NCBI GenBank assembly: GCA_033816765.1
Contig: CM066297.1
Coordinates: 2,164,573-2,228,572, forward strand
Reading direction: 5' to 3'
Length of the DNA: 64,000 nt
DNA from: Nothopassalora personata
Taxonomy: Eukaryota; Ascomycota; Dothideomycetes; Mycosphaerellales; Mycosphaerellaceae
Shown: positions 23,368 through 33,670 of the stretch, in pieces
Layout of the letters: each line of letters opens with the position of its first letter
Position numbering within the stretch: position 1 is the stretch's first letter
The notes under the pieces: generated by a model
Told to the model about the DNA's origin: nothing
What the model saw: the letters and a program-made list of their open reading frames with translations, nothing else
The model's database searches: none
Program-made: the position numbers and the translations under genes

Positions 23368-24281
23368 ATGACAGCAACGACAGAACCAGAGCAGTGTGCG
23401 ATTGGCTGGGAAACAGAGGTACGTTTGCACCAGGCGCATGATCGAGACAAATCTCGATTGATAGTTGCTAAATTTTTGTCACAGGCAACCGTCCACTAGG
23501 TGAAAACTGCCTGCAGCCATGCTCTCTGTTCGACTTGCTTCAATACTCAATTCTCAATCGCTGTCCTGCGTGTAGGACGACTTTATACCCCATGTGGACC
23601 AGGATGGGCAAAATCCTCTCCGGACCTCGAGGTGCTGGTACTGCGATCACTACCAGCAGTGGTCCCGCCACCAGCCCTACGCCTACTGACAGCCTTGCTC
23701 CTACTGCCAGCGATACTGCTTCTACCCACCTAAGTCCTGACGACTTTGAGATGTTCTACACTGGCAAGTTCTGGTACGATATGCACCTCCACCACGCCTC
23801 GTTGCAGCGTTTGATCACGCGGCATCCAGAAGCCCGAGGAAAACGAGACCTTGAGTTCGGCTATCGACTCGAAGAGATGGCATACGTCGAACCGAAAGAC
23901 CTCATTCCTGCAGCAATGGCAGCGATCCACTGGGTCGTCCCGAATCGCATTGTCAGCACGGGACCAGGAGGAGGGCGTGCAATCTGTCGAGGGTGGTGGC
24001 ATCAAGCTGCGAATCAAATCAGGAAAGCAATCAAGGAGAACGACAAGAAAAGCATGAAAGGCTCGAAGTTGCTGGACAAGCTGGAAGAGGCATGTGGTGC
24101 TGGGAATCACCATGGCCGTGCCCAGCTGAAGCGGCCGTGGGAAGGCATACATTATGCTCCCTCGATCCTGGAGCAGATTCCTGAGCATCGACGAGCTGAC
24201 TTCGACACACACTTGGAGTGGGTACTGCAGAGAATTGTTGAGGTTGCGCAGGATGCTTATAAGGACAGACTTGGCATGTAG
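23368..24281 (+). pseudogene. RING-like zinc-finger gene with a frame break
   Basis: A start at 23368 gives a short exon to 23418. An intron (23419-23499, GTACGT donor, CACTAG acceptor) then leads into a frame holding the middle of a RING finger, C-S-H-A-L-C-S-T-C-F-N (~23506-23540). The second half of the finger, NRCPACRTTLYP, lies one frame away (from ~23555), and the frame then stays open to 24281. No intron can join the two halves because they are only ~15 bp apart, so a one-base indel (real or an assembly error) is implied. The first Cys pair is incomplete (C-A-I-G). The C-terminal ~190 residues are helical and unrecognised, with a GRAICRGWWHQAANQI segment. It is possibly an E3-like protein or a decayed relic. 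Confidence 0.5.
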
Positions 24282-24708
24282 TAGTGTGTTTGGTATTAGT
24301 GTTACTGGGTGCTGTGTTCAGGCGCTCTTTACGTGCGCATTCTACAGATCCTTTATTCTGCTTTGACGCTGATTCGCCTGGCCCCGGTCCCACACGATGC
24401 ACGCGGAACTTTCACTGTTTGCCACGTGCAGTCGAGTGGCTTGCAGCACATCCGCATCTTCTCAAAGCAATCGAGGCTTCAGGATCATGGGCTCTTTGCT
24501 TGATGGCCCAAATTGACAGCAAGCATATGTGACCGCCACCAAACAACGTGCAGCTCCGGTATACCCATTTCAGCAAACCACGGGGGCCAAGCTCTGTGTA
24601 ATAGACCTTCATTCTATCACGACAGGCTTAGCTGCAGCTGGCATCCCTAACACGGCAGTCCGATGAGAATTTACCAGGTTCTCCAGTCTTATACCTCCGC
24701 AGCCCTGG
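24282..24708 (+). promoter_or_regulatory. intergenic; displaced upstream region of the sugar transporter
   Basis: Unique DNA lies between the RING-like locus and the retroelement block. Because the block begins at the GGTCG duplication, this segment was originally contiguous with 39440 onward and so formed the distal promoter of the sugar transporter at 39646. No motif was identified. Confidence 0.4.
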
Positions 24709-24713
24709 GGTCG
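24709..24713. repeat. target-site duplication, left (GGTCG)
   Basis: Five bases immediately before the left copia LTR are repeated exactly after the right LTR at 39435-39439. This defines both ends of the composite insertion. Confidence 0.92.
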
Positions 24714-24962
24714 TGTAAAGCGCCAGGATGATGCATGGGTAGCAGGTTTTGAGGGTGATATAACCTGATTGAGTGTGGTAATTACTTGTTCTTAGGAAAT
24801 GAGATTAGGCACCTGAATTACAGGGATTGAGGGCCTCTTATCAAAAGAAGACTTATATAAGCACCTTAAGGGTGCTACTACTTGTAATAAACATAGTTTT
24901 TTATACCCTGATTTCTAGACTTAATACCCTAGTTCTAAACTTCTATCTCTACTAGTTTCATA
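24714..24962 (+). repeat. 5' LTR of copia element
   Basis: The 249-bp LTR starts TGTAAAGCG and ends TTCATA (TTCACA in the partner). It differs from the 3' LTR at about 20 positions by eye, all transitions and all at CpA/TpG versus TpA sites. Confidence 0.92.
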
Positions 24963-24973
24963 GTTATAAGCCC
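24963..24973 (+). other. primer-binding site, initiator-tRNA(Met) internal type
   Basis: The sequence GTTATAAGCCC sits directly after the 5' LTR. It matches the complement of the initiator tRNA-Met anticodon stem-loop (GTTATGAGCCC) with a single G-to-A change in TpG context. Copia-like elements are known to prime on the 5' half of initiator tRNA-Met. There is no TGG-type PBS, which supports half-tRNA priming. Confidence 0.62.
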
Positions 24974-25126
24974 GAGTTAAGCAACTTAGGGTCTCTATTC
25001 GGAATTGCACATATCTATTAGACCTAATCGAGGTACACAATAGACCTTAGGCAATACCTTTAGGACCACCCGTCCGCTACGACAACAAAGGAACTAAACT
25101 GCTATAATCCCTCTATGTTTAATAAC

Positions 25127-28100
25127 TTCTACCTTTAGACTTAGGCTAAAGCAGTTAGAATGGACTTATAGAAGTATATAGAAGGGAAGTTATAGGACGG
25201 TACGACAACCTAGGAAATAGATCTCGATCTATTGCCTAAACCTTAGGAACTAGTTATAGGCCCTCTACTAAACCCTCCTGCTAAAGACGATAATGCAGCT
25301 GCATAGACCCTGTTTAGCAGAATTAGCACATCGTACAACCTCCGGTATGCGATGTATAGTGATTAGAAGAAAGAATACGAGGACTTTGTAACTCGTAAAC
25401 GCTCCCTAAAATCCTACTTCGAGAGGACTATTCTATAAATATACCTTAACGACCTTCTTAGCCGACTAGATACCCTCTCTGCTTAGTGGACATACATTAA
25501 AGCTAAACTAGAGCCTAAGACTAAGAGCAGAAGGGTGATTCTTTAGAGCTAACATAATAAGCTCATAAAGGGACCTAAGAGTGAGAATATCGACCAATTT
25601 CTTATAAAGTAGCTCGAGCTTAACCGAAAGCTTAGATAGAGGGGCTATCTACTTGCCCTATACATAAAAGATGACCTATGCCGCATAATTAAGGACACTA
25701 TCGATGTAGCTAAAGGCAGAATTATTGCGGAATTGAGTAAAGACCTTAAAGACGCTGTTTAGAGGTGTCTTAAGTTTGCTAGAAGGAACCCTAGCAAGTA
25801 TAAGGCAAATAGCAATACTAAGAAGAGCAACTTATTTGCTACATTAGGGGATTAACAGACCACTAGTTATCCCCTAGAAAAGACAACGAGGGATCGCCTA
25901 AGGCGAACATATGCTAAAATGACTAGAAAACCTCCTAATAAAGCATGCCTATTCCTTAGAAAATGCAATATCGTTAATTATAACTTACGACTACCCTAGG
26001 AAAGTATAGACAATACCTAGAAAGGTTAGCTAAAGACCTACCGCAAGTATCTAAGGGACAATCCTTAGTTCTATAAGCGCTAGGTAAGTAGATACAAGGA
26101 TCCTAAGGCCCTTAAACTTATAAAGAATCTTTAGTCTAACTCTAACAAAGACTAAAGAACAGAGGGAACGGATTCGAGACCTAGAGGGTTATACGGACTA
26201 CGCGCAATTAAGACCTAGGGAGTATACTCCTCTAACAACTTGTCGGAGGAGGACTCCTAGCTACTAGATAGGGGGTCTAACGTACATATAATCAATGAAC
26301 CTACGAAGGCCGAATTCACCATAGAATTAATCCCTAAGGATACACTAGTCTACGCAGCGGCTACTACCCTTCGAGGAGTGGTTAAGGGTACCGCAAAGAT
26401 CCGTATTAAGTTACTAGATAGACACCTAGTCACCTTGAACCTTGAGAATACCCTCTACATTCTAGGATTTCACTGCAATATTATCTCACTCCCTTAAATA
26501 CGAAAGAAAGGTCTATTCTTAGACGAGCGTACAGATATTTAGTATGATAGAAACAATGCTAGGGTGGTAAAGGTCTATAGATTAGGGGATCTGCTATACC
26601 TAAATGTAGATACTCTAGTAAAAGGAGACCCTGTAACGATTACTAAGTAGCCTGTATCCAAAGATGGTACCCTACTTTCAGTTATAGAGGCTCTAAAATA
26701 ACAATTAAGGAGCGTAATAATAGCTAGGAGCCGTATACCCCTACCTGTAGTACCGAGGACAATAAAGGACTACTATAAGGTCCTTAGACACCCTAGGCTA
26801 GAGCGTATAATGCACCTATAAGACGTAGTGAAGGGCATCAAGATTGTAGGATTAGAGGAACTACCTAAAACTAACGAGTACGAATCTTGTGCCCTCTTAA
26901 AAGGACATAAGAGGATATCTCGAAGATCTAGGATCAAGATACGACCTCCGTCGATACTTAAGGACATCTTAATTGACCTTATAGAATTCGATGTAGGGTA
27001 CAATAGGGATCGATATACCTTCCATGCTAGCGATAAGGATATAGGACTTCAATTCAACTAGAATTTTCCTCGAAGAACCTAGGAGAACGTAATAGAGACA
27101 TACCTAGAACTTACAAGGTTTATTTGATCCTTTAGAAGGTCACTTACCGTACTGTATTTAGACAACGACAAGGCCTACGGGGTAGTATTTAAGTCTTAGC
27201 TGCTAAGAGACGGGGTTACTTAGAAACTAACTGCCCCCTATGTGCCCGCTTAGGACCTAGCAGAAATATCCGGAAAGCACTTAATTATTACTGCTAGGGC
27301 ATTAACATTATTAGTAGGCCTACCTTCAAACCTATAGCCTGAGATCGTTACAACAGCTACTTACCTTATAAATAGAACACCATCCAAGAAGTTAGGCTAG
27401 AGGACCCTATTTAAAGCAGCTACGGGCATTAAGCCAAGCCTTGCTTATATCTACAAAATAGGTTCTAGGGCATACGCTTATAAGACGAATAAGAAAGAAC
27501 GCCCACGCGCCTACAAAATAGATTCTCGATGCTACATCGGTTACTTAGTTGGATTTAAAGGTTACAACATCTACCGAATCTAGATACTATCCTATAGACA
27601 AGTTATAAGATCTAGGGATGTTACCTTTAATGAGAAGTTAAGGTACGAGGGCCTATACGACGTTAACCTCGGACTAGCTATTTAAGATAACGAGAGACTT
27701 CTATGTAACGTAGAACCTCTAAGGCTAGCCTATAAGTGACAATTTGAGGAATTGCTATCAATAATTGACCTTTCGACTACCCCTTAAGCTTAGGGGGTGG
27801 GGGACAGCATACCTTAAGAAGAGGTAGATGAGTAAATCCCATATAATAATCCGATTAAAATAAGGGAATCGGAATTTAATCATTAATAGATACACCCCTA
27901 AACTTTGTAACCAGATCCGCAAATAGGTCCAGAAACCCAACTCTAGCTATTTAGACTATTCGTTCCTCTAGGGGATACATATAAGTTAAGAGGATTAATT
28001 AGACCTAGACCTAAAACTCTAGACTCTAAGGATATCTACGACACAATCTATTAGAACAAGAAACCGAGGTACGACGAAGAACGAGTACACTCGATTCTTG

Positions 28101-29760
28101 CTATTGAGAGGATTAAAGTCTTGGCTGCTCTCTCGAAGGGACCTTAAGAGAGTAATACCTTAACTACATCGTCTAAAACAACCGGAACAGGGAACACACT
28201 ACCCCCTAAACTAAAGCGATAGAAGGACCTTAATACACACCCTTATAGGGAAGCATTTAGGGCAGCAAGTATTGAAGAATTTGAGAAGCAATTTACGACA
28301 AACACCCTATCTTAGTATAATAAGGTCGAAGCAGCAGGACACCCAATAACGTTAATAACTTAGGTATAGAAATATAAGCTTAACCAAAACGTAGAACTCC
28401 TAAAATGCAAGGCTCGAGTGTGCGCTCGAGGCGATCAAAAGGACGCTATAGGGGAAACCTACGTAGCAACCCTTTATACAAGACTCTTTAGGTATATAAT
28501 AGCCCTAGTAGCCTATTTTGACCTTAAGACACTACAGATGGACGCCGTAAACGCGTTTCTCAATGCCCCTATGCTATCGCTAGTATACATATATACCCCT
28601 AAAGGATTCAAGAAGGAAGGAAAACTTCTAAGGTGCTATAAAGCCCTTTACGGATTTAAGGAGTCCCCTCTGCTATAGTATTTAGAGCTTAAAAACACCC
28701 TTAACGACCTCGGCCTGTCTAAAGTTACGGACTGTCTCTTTATTAACAGGGAATTTTCAGTCCTGGTTTTCTTCTATATAGATAATATTTGCTTTACTTA
28801 GCCCTTAAAATCCGAATTAAGAGCTAAGGAGCTTATTTAAGGACTAACTAACAAATACGAGATAAAGGTAATAGGACCTATTAAATAGTTCTACGGGATT
28901 TACATTACTCGCAATCGTTAATAGCGGATCCTTAAACTTAATTAGAAGGCCTATATCGAGAAGATTAGTTATCGCTACGGTATCTTAAGACCGGAGAAGA
29001 GGATTGAAACTCCCCTGCTAGGGGGATATATCGGCCTTAGAAATAAACTTTAGGCTACTACGGAAGAGATTAACGTTTACAGGTCCTAAGTAGGATCGGT
29101 GAACTTCGCAGCAGTAGAAACGCGCCCTAATATATCCTTTTTAGTCTCTCTTCTTTCTTAGCACCTAACTAACCCTACAAAGGAGGCTCTTAGGGCAGTA
29201 AGACACTTGATTTAATACCTTCTCTACACTACAGATTATTCGATTAAGTACTACGGCCTACCTAAACCCTCGGACTCAACGCTACCAGAATTCTATAGGG
29301 CCTTAGATGCCTTATTTACCGACGACAAGGAAACTCGCAGATTAAGTAAGGCCTTTGTCTTTTTCCTTTTTAAGGGGATTATCGACTAGAGAGCAGTTAA
29401 GCAGGGAATAGTTACGAAATCAAGCACTAAATTAGAGCTATATGCCCTTAGTTACGCCGCCTTAGAGATCCTATAGTAGGATAGGCTCTTTAGTGCAGTT
29501 ACCCTCAAATTGGAGAATCGGATACTACTATACTATAATAACTAGTAGACCATAAGGATTGTTAAGACCCTAAATGGCAGAATTGATACTAAGATAAGGC
29601 ATGTAGACGTCTAACAATACTAGCTTAGGGAACAGTACTAAGCAGGACGTCTTGAAATTAGCTAGATAAGGACATAGGAGATGGCCGCGGACGGTCTAAC
29701 TAAGGTCCTAACTCCTTAACAGCACTAGCGGTTTGTTAATTACCTCAATTTGGGAGATTA
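25127..29760 (+). pseudogene. copia gag-pol polyprotein remnant
   Basis: One main plus-strand frame can be followed with many internal stops. A gag-like helical region occupies ~25300-25850. A protease-like LDRGSNVHI is at ~26264-26295. The GAG-pre-integrase His/Cys region is at ~26790-26920 and an integrase catalytic Asp segment VLYLDNDKAYG at ~27155. RTPSKKLG is near 27370. Reverse transcriptase includes LQMDAVNAFLNAP (28535-28573), KALYGFKESP (~28640) and the active site at 28775-28786. RNase H-like ESSTKLELYALS-type sequence is at ~29420-29450. The active site reads Y-I-D-N instead of YVDD, a G-to-A loss of a catalytic Asp. Domain borders are approximate because frames are interrupted. 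Confidence 0.85.
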
Positions 29761-29827
29761 GCAAATAGGCATACCCTCGCTTCAATAGCTAGGGGGTGCT
29801 ATCTTCACTTTACTTCTAAAATGAACA

Positions 29828-29832
29828 CTCGC
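29828..29832. repeat. target-site duplication of solo LTR, left (CTCGC)
   Basis: CTCGC precedes the solo LTR and recurs at 30025-30029. Confidence 0.8.
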
Positions 29833-30024
29833 TGACACGAGGCCTACGAGTGTAAGAGGGAAACGTAGGGTGTAGGGAATAGAGACGTAGTTAGACGAAG
29901 TATCTAGAGGTAACGCGCGAAGTACGAAAGATAAAGCAAAGCGCCGAGGCGTCGCGCTAGCGCCGGGAGATCACGTGACCCTGATCACGTGACCGAACAT
30001 CCAAATCAAGGTCGCTTCGTGACA
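29833..30024. mobile_element. solo LTR (192 bp) inside the copia element
   Basis: The element starts TGACACGA and ends TCGTGACA, with a perfect CTCGC duplication on both sides and no internal region. It contains repeated TCACGTGAC motifs also found in the 161-bp LTRs of the small element downstream. A related family is therefore likely, although the sequences are otherwise diverged. It probably arose by LTR-LTR recombination. Confidence 0.75.
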
Positions 30025-30470
30025 CTCGCAATTTATTTAGCTAGGGGCTAAGGACACCCTACCTTTATAACTAGAGAGGACTAAAGGACTTCTAAGAATA
30101 ATATAAGGCCTATAACTCGTAGTAAAGCTCACCTAACGGTTACGCACACTTATAACGCAATAACCTTATATGCTTAGCGCGAATATAGCCTATATCTAAT
30201 TTCTCAATCCTTCTAGCAACCCTCTCTTTTATAATCCACTTCGCACCGCCGTTAATCTCCTTACTAGGTAGCCCCTTAGCTTAGTTAGTTACCCTTTAAC
30301 TACTATACTAGGGTACGACTACATCCTAGAACACTAGAACATAAGCATTAGAACCCTTAAAATGGAGCCTATTTTAGAAGTTAAGACACCTACACTACTT
30401 GATTTAGGTCTAGTCGAGCCTAAGAACGCGCTACCTCTACTAACCACACCTAAAGAAGAACCCTTAAAAA

Positions 30471-30631
30471 TGACACGGACAAGACAGCAACAGGGCGCAA
30501 ACGTGTATTAGCCTTAGTATCGAGTAAGTTCTACGAAGAAGAGAAGTAAGAAGTCGCGAGAAGCGCGTGATAAGATCGGGCCCGAGGTCACGTGACACCG
30601 AAGTGCGTCTGTGCAAAGGTAAACCGTGACA
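30471..30631 (-). repeat. 3' LTR of the small non-autonomous element
   Basis: The 161-bp copy appears identical to 31597-31757. It contains TCACGTGAC and a GGGCCC core. Confidence 0.92.
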
Positions 30632-30650
30632 CCACCCCCCCTCTCAAACC
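30632..30650 (-). other. polypurine tract of the small element
   Basis: The minus strand carries a G/A-rich tract with seven consecutive G immediately upstream of the 3' LTR, the expected plus-strand primer site. Confidence 0.7.
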
Positions 30651-30755
30651 GCCGTACGCCCTCGTACGCGTGAATCAATCGCAATGGGGTATATCCATCG
30701 CCATTACCCAATTCAATCCAATCCAATGTATATCTTGCCGCAGCAAGCCTTAAGC

Positions 30756-31229
30756 GAAGACAGTATCACACCGCAGTGTGCCTTGTGTCCACCAACTGTA
30801 TATCAAGCCTCAGCTTGCCTCAAGTTGTATCTGCGAAGACAGTATCACACCGCAGTGTGCCTTGTGTCCACCAACTGTATATCAAGCCTCAGCTTGCCTC
30901 AAGTTGTATCTGCGAAGACAGTATCACACCGCAGTGTGCCTTGTGTCCACCAACTGTATATCAAGCCTCAGCTTGCCTCAAGTTGTATCTGCGAAGACAG
31001 TATCACACCGCAGTGTGCCTTGTGTCCACCAACTGTATATCAAGCCTCAGCTTGCCTCAAGTTGTATCTGCGAAGACAGTATCACACCGCAGTGTGCCTT
31101 GTGTCCACCAACTGTATATCAAGCCTCAGCTTGCCTCAAGTTGTATCTGCGAAGACAGTATCACACCGCAGTGTGCCTTGTGTCCACCAACTGTATATCA
31201 AGCCTCAGCTTGCCTCAAGTTGTATCTGC
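30756..31229. repeat. six perfect-looking tandem copies of a 79-bp unit
   Basis: Units start at 30756, 30835, 30914, 30993, 31072 and 31151. Each unit has two short hairpins, CACAC-CGCA-GTGTG and CAAGC-CTCA-GCTTG. The unit length is not a multiple of three and has no stop in any plus-strand frame, so long overlapping open frames run through the array in all three frames. These are repeat artefacts rather than evidence of a gene. A partial degenerate unit precedes the array at ~30734-30755. Confidence 0.95.
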
Positions 31230-31514
31230 GCTCCGCCGGTGCTCCTCTTGCTGACGAGCCTGCTCAGCACCATCTCGGCCCTGAGTCTCGTCTTGTGTCT
31301 CTTGCGCCATCTTGCGCAGTCGTTCTACACCCTGGGTGTCGTCGAAATCCGGATTCCACTCTGACTCGTCTTCCACCTCACGTTGTCCTTCGGTTAGTGT
31401 GCCGTTCTGTCGTTGGCGCGCGTCGCGGAGGAACTTCTTCGTGAGTAGGTTAAGGTTCAGGTTGGGAATGAATTAGGATTCGTCTGCTCCGAGTGTCGTC
31501 TGGTTTGCGGCCAT
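31215..31514 (-). pseudogene. gag-like coding remnant in the small element
   Basis: A minus-strand frame starts at ATG 31514, is interrupted by one TAA (31475-31473), and then runs about 85 codons of Glu/Gln/Arg-rich, helical-looking sequence (WNPDFDDTQG, RLRKMAQETQDETQ). It stops as it enters the tandem array. The composition resembles the N-terminal region of LTR-element Gag proteins. It probably descends from the autonomous parent of this element. Family assignment is inferred only. Confidence 0.4.
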
Positions 31515-31596
31515 TCGGACTCGGTGTCGCACGCGCGTTTCTGTGCACACGTGGTCGGGGTGATCGCTTGCGGCGATCGAGCGCGGTAGAACTTAA

Positions 31597-31757
31597 TGAC
31601 ACGGACAAGACAGCAACAGGGCGCAAACGTGTATTAGCCTTAGTATCGAGTAAGTTCTACGAAGAAGAGAAGTAAGAAGTCGCGAGAAGCGCGTGATAAG
31701 ATCGGGCCCGAGGTCACGTGACACCGAAGTGCGTCTGTGCAAAGGTAAACCGTGACA
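31597..31757 (-). repeat. 5' LTR of the small non-autonomous element
   Basis: Appears identical to 30471-30631. Identity of the LTRs implies recent insertion or recent conversion. Confidence 0.92.
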
Positions 31758-32076
31758 AAACCCTAGAAACAAGTCCTCTATGTCTATTAAAGAATTCTAA
31801 CGACTCCTTAAGGCGAGCTAGGAGATAGGCTACGAGTCCGACACTAAGCCGTATAGTAGCCTAAGAAAGAAGTACGGGGTAAAGAAGACCCCTATAAAAG
31901 AGGTATTAGAGGACAAGCAAAAGGCTTAGAATAAGGCGTATAAGGACTCTAAGTAGAAGAGCCAAATCCAAAACTACGTCTACAGGTCACTTAGTACCCT
32001 CGCTAAAGGACGAAAACCTCGCCTCCCTAAATTCAACCTTAGAGAGAAAAATAAGGCCTTTAAGCCTATCCTTAGA

Positions 32077-32081
32077 CTTAT
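32077..32081. repeat. target-site duplication of gypsy element, left (CTTAT)
   Basis: CTTAT is repeated at 38774-38778 after the right LTR. Removing one copy restores an open frame of the copia extra gene. Confidence 0.92.
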
Positions 32082-32278
32082 TGTTAAGGGGATGTCGCAA
32101 TGTATAGTACGCCCACGACCTGCTAGTCGTAGATAAACTAATTCTTGCCTTTTGTTCAAGACGCATCGCGCGTCGTAAGGTGTACTCATACGTGTCACGT
32201 GCGGCTTAGTAGCCGGTCGCGACCGTATGTTACATGTAAGGCTACATGTAGGGGTTAGCTACTAGGCTGCCCCTTACA
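32082..32278 (-). repeat. 3' LTR of gypsy chromovirus
   Basis: The 197-bp LTR differs from the 5' LTR at about 13 positions by eye. All are transitions and 12 are at CpA/TpG versus TpA sites. Confidence 0.92.
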
Positions 32279-32578
32279 ATTGCCTCCCCTCCCGTGCGAG
32301 CTGTCCTTAGCTCGCTAGTTGCTACGTAGAGGCTCCTATGTACTTCTAGAACTATAGTTGCTATGCGGCCCACATGCGGGTTGCGTACGTGTCGTTATGT
32401 AGGTGTAGGTAAGTAAGGCTTAGTTGCTATACCGACGTAGCTAGTTAGGGGCATAAAACTCTAGCCTAACCTAGCCCTTTCTTAGCACGCTCCTAGCTCA
32501 TTACCTTCGCTACACTACTACTACGCACCCGTACCGCACTATTATCGCAAGCGCCTCGCTAGCATCATTATTATTATC

Positions 32579-33516
32579 ATGTCTACCGTGCCCTCCTCGC
32601 CGCCATTCTCTAGCCGCTCCGCCTCCTCTAGTAGTACTAGTAGCGACAGCACTACTAGCGCCGTAGAAGACGAGCGCCGCTAGGCGGCTCTAGTGCGCGA
32701 TGCCTCTAGAACGCCTAGTAGTCGCAAGCGACCAGTATTACCCTCGTAGCTACTAACGCCCTCGCTAGCTACTAAGCTCTCGTAGAGAATTAATATGTAT
32801 ATACGGTGCCTCCCGTACTTCGTTAGGGGTAAGTCTCTACGCGTGTCGCCTACGATTCGCATACTAACTACTTACTAGACGAGGCCGATAACTATGATAG
32901 TGTCACTACCGGCGAGCTCCTAAAGAAGTATAGCCGCTATAGGCGTAGTAAACACAGCTACGTGCCTAACACTAGCTACGCTATCGCCTCGCTAGTAAGC
33001 CGCCTACGCGCCGCGCGGTCCTAGCGCGACTTCCTTACGGCCATAATAGGCTAGGCGCCTATAGATCTCTAGTAGCAGGAGCTAGTAGAGTAGATCCGCC
33101 TATGTACCTAGCTAGGCAACGACATTAAGGAGGTAAGTCGCTGCTTCGCTCGTGCGAGTCGACTACTACTCGCGGGGGAGGGCTCTAGTGCGTCCCCTAT
33201 GCTTCGGCTAACCCTTCCTATAGGCTATTAGGCAGTTCAATGCCTATAAGTACAAGCGTGCCGGGGAGACCCGCATGCGTGCCTCCGCCGCCGCCGCTAC
33301 TACTGCCGCCGCCCCCGCCGCCGAAGCCCTCGCGCTCTAGTAGGAGTAGAACCGCGCCCTTAATAGGCTGTTCGAACTCGGCCGCGCCGTAAGTCGCATG
33401 TTCCTCGCCTACGTGTACCCTACTAACCGTGGTCCTAGTTCCTATAGGCGTAGAACATCGACACTACCGCCGCCGACTAGGCATTCTTACCTAAGTTACT
33501 ACGTAACGACAACTGA
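32579..33516 (+). pseudogene. spliced antisense gene of the chromovirus
   Basis: The gene is opposite in strand to pol. Exons are 32579-32828, 32879-33132, 33224-33388 and 33448-33516. The three introns (50, 91, 59 bp) all have GTAAGT donors and TAG acceptors, and two contain CTAAC branch motifs (ATACTAACT, CCTACTAACC). Joined phases are consistent (1, 0, 0) and give 245 codons ending in TGA. The frame is broken by 14 codons, every one TAG, none TAA or TGA, as expected from CAG-to-TAG (or TGG-to-TAG) RIP. The predicted protein is Ser-rich at the N-terminus, basic and helical in the middle (GELLKKYSRYRRSKHS), with an Ala-rich stretch and a final heptad-like helix. No domain is recognised. It lies tail-to-tail with pol. 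A TATA-like ATAAAA is at ~32453. Confidence 0.68.
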
Positions 33517-33670
33517 GGCGCTCGCCTTATACGCTGCTCGCGGGCTCCTTGCCTACTACTACTCTACGTGGCCCCTAGTAGGCGCGCTACTCTTTAGCTT
33601 TTGTTTTGTTTATAGTTAAGAAAAGTTTTGTTTATGCTCTAGTACTAGTCTTATTTGCTTCTCCTTAACG

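Larger units (their letters stand above)
30471..31757 (-). mobile_element. non-autonomous small LTR element (TRIM-like), 1287 bp, recent
   Basis: Two 161-bp LTRs that look identical base for base enclose 965 bp. Read on the minus strand, LTRs run TGTCACGG...CCGTGTCA. A purine tract (GGTTTGAGAGGGGGGGTGG, minus strand of 30632-30650) abuts the 3' LTR, which fixes the orientation as minus. The interior has a gag-like remnant and a 79-bp tandem array, and no pol. CpA dinucleotides are intact, unlike the flanking RIP-mutated copia DNA. The flanking A-rich bases (AAAAA left, AAACC right) do not give a clean 5-bp duplication. Confidence 0.85.

Noticed and set aside
23485..23499. In-frame TAG in the RING-like gene as a nonsense mutation
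   Set aside because: A CACTAG acceptor ending exactly there removes the stop and keeps the frame, so it is better read as the intron end.
30756..31229. CRISPR-like array
   Set aside because: Units are contiguous 79-bp tandem copies without unique spacers, in a eukaryotic retroelement.
30684..31444. Long overlapping plus-strand open frames (up to 226 codons) through the 79-bp array, as a repeat protein gene
   Set aside because: All three frames are open simply because the 79-bp unit lacks stops and its length is not divisible by three. The LTRs, polypurine tract and gag-like remnant place the element on the minus strand.
32579..33516. Recoding of TAG as a sense codon
   Set aside because: TAG-rich frames occur only in RIP-mutated elements. 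Neighbouring genes end in standard stops including TAG (57741-57743), and CpA-to-TpA change explains the pattern.
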